Assembly: GCA_016219285.1 (NCBI GenBank) | Contig: JACRNJ010000008.1 | Location: forward strand, 1 to 37,640 | DNA length: 37,640 nucleotides | Origin: Deltaproteobacteria bacterium | GTDB lineage: Bacteria > Desulfobacterota > GWC2-55-46 > UBA9637 | Direction: 5' to 3' | Shown here: piece after piece, positions 33,182 to 37,640 of the stretch | Layout of the letters: every line of letters begins with the position of its first letter | Position numbering within the stretch: the first letter of the stretch is position 1 | Notes under the pieces: generated by a model | The model's database searches: none | Told to the model about the DNA's origin: nothing | What the model saw: only the letters and a program-made list of their open reading frames with translations | Position numbers and translations under genes: made by a program

Positions 33182-33330
33182 TACGAATTAAATACGAAGA
33201 AAATCCCAAATCGCAAGCACCAAATTCCAAATAAACTTCAAACTCCAATGCCCAAAACTAATTCTGGTTTTTAGAATTTCGGTCATTGGAATTTATTTGT
33301 AATTTGAAATTTGGATTTTGGAATTTGCAT
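33182..33330. repeat. Long heptad tract between rpmI and rplT
   Basis: ATCCCAA ATCGCAA GCACCAA ATTCCAA on one side and ATTTGTA ATTTGAA ATTTGGA TTTTGGA ATTTGCA on the other. The two halves are roughly complementary, so the tract can fold back on itself. It fills nearly the whole gap. Confidence 0.75.
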
Positions 33331-33333
33331 CAT

Positions 33334-33531
33334 TTACCCATACGGCAGCAACTTCTTTATCTGGTCATGGTTAGCTTTTTCAACATAGACGGCCTTTCTC
33401 ATACCCCGCGATGTCCTTGCAGAGTTAGATAATAATAGATGCCTGCGGCCTGCCTTTGACCTTTTAAATTTTCCAGTACCTGTAACACAGAAGCGCTTTG
33501 CAGCGCCGCTGTTGGTTTTTATCTTCGGCAT
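33334..33531 (-). CDS. rpmI: 50S ribosomal protein L35
   Basis: A 65-residue ribosomal protein: PKIKTNSGAAKRFCVTGTGKFKRSKAGRRHLLLSNSARTSRGMRKAVYVEKANHDQIKKLLPYG. It is the normal L35 length and has the conserved K-T-x-S-GAAKRF start. GGAGG precedes the ATG. It lies between infC and rplT in the canonical order, though both gaps are filled with repeats. Confidence 0.97.
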   Translation of the reverse strand: MPKIKTNSGAAKRFCVTGTGKFKRSKAGRRHLLLSNSARTSRGMRKAVYVEKANHDQIKKLLPYG

Positions 33532-33547
33532 AAAACCTCCTTTTTTG

Positions 33548-33620
33548 TGATTTACGATTTTAGATTTGAGATTTGAGATTTTTAATTCGTAATTCGTAAT
33601 TCGTAAATCGTAATTCGTAA
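33548..33620. repeat. Heptad tract between infC and rpmI
   Basis: GATTTAC GATTTTA GATTTGA GATTTGA GATTTTT then AATTCGT AATTCGT AATTCGT AAATCGT AATTCGT, one of the most regular tracts. Confidence 0.85.
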
Positions 33621-33621
33621 A

Positions 33622-34134
33622 TTATTTTGCCGCTGGGGAAATAATCATTGTAAGGCTCTTCCCTTCCATGCGTGGCTGCTGTTCTATAACACCTTTATCT
33701 TTAATCACATCAACCACCTTTTTGAGCATCTCTCTTCCTAAATCTATATGCGCAAGCTCTCTTCCCCTAAATACAATTGTTATCTTGGCCTTATCTCCAT
33801 CTGCAAGAAACCTTTCTACATGCCGCATCTTAAAATTGAAATCATGTTCATCTGTCTTTGATCTCATCTTAACTTCTTTGAGATGGATAACAACCTGTTT
33901 CTTTTTTGCATCGTGCGCCTTTTTACTCATCTGATATTTATATTTTCCATAATCCATTATCCTGCACACTGGAGGGGTTGCATTCGGCGATATTTCTACC
34001 AGGTCTAAACCTGTATCCTCCGCAAGTTTGACGCCATCTCTTGTCGTCATAACACCAAGCTGCTTTCCCTCATGGTCAATTATACGCACCTGCGGCGCCC
34101 TTATGCCCCTATTTATTCTTGTATGATCCTTTAT
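33622..34134 (-). CDS. infC: Translation initiation factor IF-3 with apparent ATA start
   Basis: A factor that keeps 30S free and checks initiator tRNA and start codon. The homologous frame extends upstream of the first standard start (GTG 34089): residues IKDHTRINRGIRAPQVRIIDHEG include the conserved RINxxIRAPxVRxID start of IF-3. The only suitable start is ATA at 34132-34134, six nt after AGGAGGT; an in-frame stop lies a little further up. infC uses rare AUU, AUC or AUA starts in many bacteria so that IF-3 represses its own translation. From ATA the protein is 170 residues, the normal length. N-domain GLDLVEISPNATPPVCRIMDYGKYKY and C-domain KEVKMRSKTDEHDFNFKMRHVERFL are intact. Confidence 0.95.
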   Translation of the reverse strand: MKDHTRINRGIRAPQVRIIDHEGKQLGVMTTRDGVKLAEDTGLDLVEISPNATPPVCRIMDYGKYKYQMSKKAHDAKKKQVVIHLKEVKMRSKTDEHDFNFKMRHVERFLADGDKAKITIVFRGRELAHIDLGREMLKKVVDVIKDKGVIEQQPRMEGKSLTMIISPAAK

Positions 34135-34144
34135 AACACCACCT

Positions 34145-34212
34145 CCTGTGATTTACGATTTACGATTGTCTATTTTCGAATGAATAATAATTCGTAAAAC
34201 GGAAATCGACAT
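34145..34212. repeat. Heptad tract between thrS and infC
   Basis: GATTTAC GATTTAC GATTGTC TATTTTC GAATGAA TAATAAT TCGTAAA and similar 7-mers; it occupies the infC leader. Confidence 0.7.
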
Positions 34213-34217
34213 TCGTT

Positions 34218-36143
34218 TTACCCTGCTGAATTAGGTTTGCTTTCTTTGCTGACAAGTCCAATGAACTCATCCACAGACATTGGCTCTAATGTGGCGCCGA
34301 TTCTTGTCCTCGGCGCAACTACCTGCTTTTCTTCTTCACTGTTCCCGATTACAAGCATATAGGGAATCTTCTTTAACTGAGCCTCCCTCACCTTGAGCCC
34401 GAGTTTTTCGTTCCTTATATCAAGTTCTACCCTGATATTTTCTTTCCGTAATCTATCATAAACCTCTCTTGCATAGTCATTATTCTTTTCGGTAATAGTA
34501 AGCGCTATAACCTGCACAGGGGCAAGCCATAACGGGAATGCCCCTGCATAATGCTCTATCAAAACCCCGAAGAATCTTTCAAGAGAGCCCATGAGTGCCC
34601 TGTGTATCATTATAGGCTGGTGCTCTTTGCCGTCTTCTCCCCTGTAAGCAACAGTAAATCTTTGTGGCAGATTAAAATCAACCTGGATGGTAGAACACTG
34701 CCACGCCCTTCCCAGCATATCCTTTATCTTTATATCTATCTTTGGGCCGTAAAAAACACCTTCACCTGGGTCAACCTGAAATGGAAGCCCCGTCTTTTCC
34801 AATGCATTCTTTAATGCGCTTTCTGCCTTTGTCCAATTATCAAGCGCACCAACAAATTTTTCAGGCCTTGTAGAAAGATATATATCGTAGTTATTAAACC
34901 CAAAACTCCTTAATATGTAAAGCGTAAAATTCAATACCGACGCTATCTCATCTTCCAGTTGATTAGGCCTGCAGAAGATATGGGCATCATCCTGGGTAAA
35001 TCCCCTCACCCGAAGCAGGCCGTGCAGCACACCAGATCTTTCAAATCTATAAACAGTTCCGAGCTCTGCATACCGGATGGGCAAATCCCTGTAGCTTCTG
35101 ATCTGACTCTGATATATCTGAATATGAAACGGGCAATTCATCGGCTTAACAATAAAATCCTGGCCTTCTATATCCATTGGCGAGTATAGATTTTCCCTGT
35201 AAAACTCCCAGTGCCCGCTTGTCTTCCATAAATCAACCTTGGCTATGTGCGGGGTGTATATAATCTTATAATCATGTTTGTAATGCTCCTTTTTCCAAAA
35301 ATCCTCTATCAAACTTCTAACAACCGCACCATTTGGATGCCAGCATACAAGCCCTGAACCAATATCATCGCTTATGCTGAAAAGGTCTAACTCTTTTCCC
35401 AACTTTCTATGGTCCCTTTTCTTCGCCTCTTCTATTTTGTAAAGATAATCTTCCAATTCTTGTTTTGTAGGAAATGCTGTGCCATATATCCTCTGGAGCA
35501 TCTTGTTCTTTTCATTGCCATGCCAGTATGCGCCTGCAATCCCTGTTAACTTAAACGCCTTTATCCAACCTGTTGCAGGAAGGTGCGGTCCGCGGCATAA
35601 GTCAAAAAAACCACCCTGCTTATAGATACTGACTTTATCCTCAGGTATCTCGTTTATGAGCTCCTGCTTATAAATCTCTCCCATGTCGCCAAATAATTTC
35701 AGCGCAACTTTCTTCTCTATCTCGCTCCTCTCAAACGGCATGTTCTTTTTTATAATCTCCAGCATGCGTTTTTCTATCTTACCTAAATCTTCAGGGGTAA
35801 ATGGACGTGGTGAATCAAAATCATAATAAAAACCATCCTCTATTGACGGGCCTATGGTTACCTTCACGCCGTCAAAAAGCTCCTTTACTGCTTGAGCCAT
35901 CACATGAGATGCGGAGTGGCGGTAGATAGCAAGCCCTTCTTTTGAATCAATTGTAACAGGTTTTATAAGGCCGTCCTCGTTTAGTGGAAATGAAAGGTCA
36001 ATATATCTTTCATTAAGCTGAGCCGCTACAACATTCTTCAAAAGCCCTTTATCAAAATCCTTTAAGGCAATTTCTGCGGTAGTACCTGTGGTGTATTGCT
36101 TGTCTTTACCATCAGGGAATGTTATTTTTATTAAATGTTCCAT
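34218..36143 (-). CDS. thrS: Threonine-tRNA ligase
   Basis: A 641-residue class II synthetase. Residues ~1-62 are the TGS domain. The SAD editing domain follows, with HSASHVMAQAV and the later CRGPHLPATG, which removes serine mischarged to tRNA-Thr. The catalytic core has FIVKPMNCPFHIQIY (Zn Cys), RYAELGTVYRFERSGVLHGLLRVRGFTQDDAHIFC, and motif 3 HRALMGSLERFFGVLIEHYAG. The C-terminal anticodon-binding domain (PVQVIALTITEKNNDYAREVYDRLRKENIRVELDIRNEKLGLKVREAQ) completes the enzyme. The short tail ESKPNSAG is normal. It is the first gene of the translation cluster. Confidence 0.97.
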   Translation of the reverse strand: MEHLIKITFPDGKDKQYTTGTTAEIALKDFDKGLLKNVVAAQLNERYIDLSFPLNEDGLIKPVTIDSKEGLAIYRHSASHVMAQAVKELFDGVKVTIGPSIEDGFYYDFDSPRPFTPEDLGKIEKRMLEIIKKNMPFERSEIEKKVALKLFGDMGEIYKQELINEIPEDKVSIYKQGGFFDLCRGPHLPATGWIKAFKLTGIAGAYWHGNEKNKMLQRIYGTAFPTKQELEDYLYKIEEAKKRDHRKLGKELDLFSISDDIGSGLVCWHPNGAVVRSLIEDFWKKEHYKHDYKIIYTPHIAKVDLWKTSGHWEFYRENLYSPMDIEGQDFIVKPMNCPFHIQIYQSQIRSYRDLPIRYAELGTVYRFERSGVLHGLLRVRGFTQDDAHIFCRPNQLEDEIASVLNFTLYILRSFGFNNYDIYLSTRPEKFVGALDNWTKAESALKNALEKTGLPFQVDPGEGVFYGPKIDIKIKDMLGRAWQCSTIQVDFNLPQRFTVAYRGEDGKEHQPIMIHRALMGSLERFFGVLIEHYAGAFPLWLAPVQVIALTITEKNNDYAREVYDRLRKENIRVELDIRNEKLGLKVREAQLKKIPYMLVIGNSEEEKQVVAPRTRIGATLEPMSVDEFIGLVSKESKPNSAG

Positions 36144-36157
36144 ACAATTTAAATAAT

Positions 36158-36273
36158 AAAAGGTATCAACCCTCTTTAATGCAGGAATTAGGGATTAGCA
36201 GTCAGGTGTTAGCTTTTTACTAATCCATAAACCATAATCTCTAATCCATGTCTTCTCAGGGTTGACACCTTTT
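36158..36273. repeat. Inverted repeat with heptads upstream of thrS
   Basis: AAAAGGTATCAACCCT (36158-36173) and AGGGTTGACACCTTTT (36258-36273) are inverted copies matching at 15 of 16, enclosing 7-bp-period sequence (GGAATTA GGGATTA GCAGTCA GGTGTTA). The structure lies in the thrS leader region; a regulatory role is possible. No T-box motif was seen. Confidence 0.65.
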
Positions 36274-36307
36274 AAATTTTAATACTACAAATTTCTCTCC
36301 GTATATA

Positions 36308-36352
36308 TGGTAGGCACGGGCGGTCTCGAACCGCCGACCTCTACCGTGTCAA
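36308..36352 (-). pseudogene. Orphan 3' half of tRNA-Val (GAC): probable attachment site of an integrated element
   Basis: Reading leftward: anticodon loop TTGACAC, 3' anticodon strand GGTAG, variable AGGTC, a perfect T arm GGCGG-TTCGAGA-CCGCC, acceptor strand CGTGCCT, A, CCA. Homology stops exactly at the 5' edge of the anticodon loop: the next bases do not pair with GGTAG, and no 5' half (D arm, acceptor) occurs further right in the window. Elements that integrate in tRNA genes leave the displaced 3' fragment at one end and rebuild the full tRNA at the other. By orientation this is the left end, and the element extends right beyond the window. Confidence 0.8.
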
Positions 36353-36424
36353 AGTCCCCAAAAGGGTAAGTTGGGGTTTACAAATTTTTATAAGCGTTTA
36401 TTTATCAATCGTTTCTTGCATTAT

Positions 36425-36462
36425 GGGATAAAGGGCTTTTACAGCCTTTTATCCCGCTTTTT
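36425..36462 (+). terminator. Hairpin with T-run near the left element end
   Basis: GGGATAAAGGGC-TTTTACA-GCCTTTTATCCC followed by GCTTTTT. It may isolate the element's genes from chromosomal transcription. Just after it are the direct repeats ACTATACAA (36471-36479 and 36482-36490). The 36144-36533 gap has no gene: it holds the thrS leader repeat, the att site and this hairpin. Confidence 0.55.
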
Positions 36463-36533
36463 GAGTGTCTACTATACAAAAACTATACAATGAAAAGCAA
36501 GAGAAAAAAGGAGTATGGAAAGGAGGTATCAAA

Positions 36534-36992
36534 ATGCCACGCATTAAGAAATATATACCTTTTCAGAACATGAGAATTGAGCTTATAAGAGAAGCGCCAG
36601 TCAGAAAATATCAGGTGTGGAACGCACGGGGTCTTTACGATGCCATACACAAAGAGGTCTCACGGTTGGACAGAGAGTGTTTCTGGGTGGTTCCACTTAC
36701 TGGGAAAAACCACATCATAGGCATTAACCTTGTCTCTATGGGCAGCCTTACCAGTTCAATAATACACGCAAGGGAAGTCTTTAAGCCTGCGATCCTTACC
36801 AACGCTGCAGGTGTGATACTGGTGCATAATCACCCATCAGGAGACCCCACGCCAAGCAAGGAAGACAAAGAGGTAACAAAACGGCTTAAGGATGCAGGGG
36901 GTATCCTTGGTATAGGGATGCTGAAACATATCATCATCGGCGATGGAGAATATTACAGTTTTGCGGATGAGTGTCTGCTGTCCGGGCAGTAA
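36534..36992 (+). CDS. RadC-like JAMM/JAB-domain protein
   Basis: A 152-residue protein consisting essentially of the RadC JAB domain, without the helix-hairpin-helix part of chromosomal RadC. The JAMM metalloprotease-type metal site is complete: E48 in DRECFWV, and H98-x-H100-PSGDPTPS-x2-D111. Such short RadC proteins are frequent on plasmids, prophages and integrative elements; their function is unsettled despite the DNA-repair name. ATG 36534 has AAAGGAGGT seven nt upstream; the in-frame GTG 36465 would add 23 non-homologous residues. It is the first gene inside the presumed integrated element, and its terminator follows closely. Confidence 0.88.
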   Translation: MPRIKKYIPFQNMRIELIREAPVRKYQVWNARGLYDAIHKEVSRLDRECFWVVPLTGKNHIIGINLVSMGSLTSSIIHAREVFKPAILTNAAGVILVHNHPSGDPTPSKEDKEVTKRLKDAGGILGIGMLKHIIIGDGEYYSFADECLLSGQ

Positions 36993-37010
36993 GACAGCGA
37001 TTCAATCTCA

Positions 37011-37043
37011 AGCCTCAGAGGTTTTATACTCTGGGGCTTTTTT
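37011..37043 (+). terminator. Intrinsic terminator of the RadC-like gene
   Basis: AGCCTCAGAG-GTTTTATA-CTCTGGGGCT followed by a T-run; nine of ten stem positions pair. Confidence 0.8.
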
Positions 37044-37100
37044 ATTCTCTGGCGCTATACTGCTATCCTCTCTATCTCTTTTTTATTTATTATAGAAAAG

Positions 37101-37200
37101 AAGGTCATAAAGGTCATACAGTCATTAGTGTTGAAATATCATACACTTAACTTATGACCTTTGAAAAAATGAAAGGTCATAGAGAGACGCCAAAGGTCAT
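37101..37200. repeat. Five AAGGTCAT repeats (iteron- or operator-like)
   Basis: AAGGTCATA occurs in tandem at 37101-37109 and 37110-37118, inverted at 37153-37162 (TATGACCTTT), and direct at 37172-37181 and 37192-37200. The inverted and third direct copies form a perfect 10-bp hairpin with loop GAAAAAATG. They lie between two terminators, in a ~310-bp gap without a gene. An origin/iteron cluster or a multi-site operator for the downstream toxin-antitoxin genes are the main options. Confidence 0.7.
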
Positions 37201-37221
37201 TTAAAAATCTCTTGCCATCAC

Positions 37222-37255
37222 CCTGCCTGTTAATGAAAGATAGGCAGGTTTTTTT
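37222..37255 (+). terminator. Intrinsic terminator upstream of the TumE-like gene
   Basis: CCTGCCT...AGGCAGG followed by seven T. It may end a transcript coming through the AAGGTCAT repeats or insulate the following promoter. Confidence 0.65.
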
Positions 37256-37261
37256 ATTTCC

Positions 37262-37289
37262 TTGACAATAATGTTATAGGGTGTATAAT
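37262..37289 (+). promoter_or_regulatory. Consensus promoter of the TumE-like gene
   Basis: TTGACA (37262-37267), a 16-bp spacer and TATAAT (37284-37289), both perfect. The predicted start is ~5-6 nt before ATG 37301, so the mRNA would be leaderless. Confidence 0.75.
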
Positions 37290-37300
37290 GCCCATTAGAT

Positions 37301-37591
37301 ATGTCAAAGGCTAAACTCATAGTGAAAGATAAAGAGGAGTTTCAGGACGGAACTATTGCAGAAATAAAATTATGGGAAGTCCCTAAAACAGAGGATAAGC
37401 CGCATGGCTACAAATATTCTCTGGTTTATATTATAGAAGGTAAACGGGTTATCGGTTATGACAATGCAGAGGGCAAGGGAGACCACAGGCATTACAGAGA
37501 ACATGAGGAAAACTACCGATTCACCACAGTAAGAAAACTCATTAAAGACTTTTTCAAGGATATTGATGACTACAAAAAAAGGGGGAGGTGA
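37301..37591 (+). CDS. TumE-like toxin (DUF6516 family)
   Basis: A 96-residue protein. The pattern VKDKEEFQDGTIAEIKLWEVPKTEDKPHGYKYSLVYI...KRVIGYDNAEGKGDHRHYREHEENYRF, then TVRKLIKDFFKDI, matches what I know of the TumE/DUF6516 family: small proteins with a central YDN...GDHRH motif encoded next to an HTH protein and described as toxins of TumE-TumA toxin-antitoxin modules. The His-rich GDHRHY segment is the likely active or metal site. A perfect-consensus promoter lies directly upstream with almost no leader. A second gene starts 7 bp after the stop. Such pairs commonly stabilise integrated elements. Family assignment is from memory of motifs, without a search. Confidence 0.7.
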   Translation: MSKAKLIVKDKEEFQDGTIAEIKLWEVPKTEDKPHGYKYSLVYIIEGKRVIGYDNAEGKGDHRHYREHEENYRFTTVRKLIKDFFKDIDDYKKRGR

Positions 37592-37598
37592 ATAAACC

Positions 37599-37640
37599 AT
37601 GAAAGTTAAAAAGGTAAAGATAGGAATAAAAAACCTGAAA
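37599..37640 (+). CDS. Start of the probable TumA-like antitoxin gene, cut by the window edge
   Basis: ATG 37599 is preceded by GGGGGAGGTG at good spacing. Only 14 codons (MKVKKVKIGIKNLK) are visible. The strong ribosome site contrasts with the leaderless toxin gene and would give more antitoxin than toxin. Assignment as antitoxin rests on position only. Confidence 0.5.
   Translation, partial: MKVKKVKIGIKNLK

Noticed and set aside
33548-33620. CRISPR array
   Set aside because: The repeats are 7-bp tandem units without spacers of ~30 bp; no cas genes are present.
36144-36300. T-box leader for thrS
   Set aside because: No T-box consensus or specifier-loop pattern was visible; the structure is an inverted repeat around heptads.
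36308-36420. tRNA-Val interrupted by a group I intron in the anticodon loop
   Set aside because: No matching 5' half (acceptor TAGGCAC-like strand and D arm) was found anywhere to the right within the window, so a broken attachment site fits better.

Overview
The window looks like a chromosome segment of a Gram-negative, probably anaerobic or microaerophilic, moderately AT-rich bacterium of the Desulfobacterota/Nitrospirota kind (the former deltaproteobacterial sphere). This is inference from gene content and order: thrS-infC-rpmI-rplT-pheS-pheT-ihfA-merR in one direction, ftsK followed by lolA, a split two-subunit pyruvate carboxylase, rluD-pgeF, and a REC-GAF-GGDEF protein. No 16S rRNA or other decisive marker is present.

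Layout. 1-2.6 kb (minus): part of a restriction-modification locus, with a fused nuclease-like/N6-adenine methylase protein and the start of its specificity subunit. 2.7-6.2 kb (minus): pyruvate carboxylase PycA and PycB, separated by a palindromic repeat element. 6.2-7.4 kb: a gene-poor stretch with tRNA-Ser, a MITE-like palindrome and a candidate small transcript. 7.4-8.5 kb (plus): a small secreted protein and a Crp/Fnr-type regulator. 8.5-13.0 kb (minus): two tRNA-Arg genes, YajQ, LolA, FtsK and dCTP deaminase. 13.2-19.3 kb (plus): GntR/FCD regulator, RluD-type pseudouridine synthase, PgeF, CobT, CobS, a HAMP membrane protein and a thermonuclease-like protein. tRNA-Thr follows on the minus strand, then a diguanylate cyclase response regulator on plus. 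21.2-26.9 kb (minus): a thiamin operon under a TPP riboswitch, in transcription order HydG/ThiH-like, ThiS, ThiG, Lgt, ThiE, ThiC. 27.3-36.1 kb (minus): tRNA-Pro and the translation cluster. 36.3 kb to the end: an orphan 3' half of tRNA-Val, most simply the left attachment site of an integrated element that runs out of the window and carries a RadC-like JAMM protein, AAGGTCAT repeats and a TumE/TumA-like toxin-antitoxin pair.

The most unusual property is not one gene but the DNA between and inside genes. About twenty tracts of degenerate 7-bp-period repeats (for example TCTTGCC, GATTTAC, GTCAAAA, TTTGAAC) fill short intergenic gaps. In several genes (lolA, pheT, the hydG-like gene, thiS, ftsK) they are read through in frame as extra peptide. 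In lolA they encode most of the apparent signal peptide. A second class of repeats is mosaic, nested palindromes of 80-350 bp at 4.6, 7.7, 8.8, 17.7, 27.0 and 32.5 kb, two of which share the same core with other palindromes apparently inserted into one of them.

Functionally the window combines cofactor supply (thiamin, cobalamin, biotin-dependent pyruvate carboxylation), translation and chromosome segregation. Accessory DNA sits at both ends: restriction-modification on the left, an integrated element on the right. Coordinates, motifs and repeat structure were read directly from the sequence; family names rest on recognised motifs, and no database search was run.
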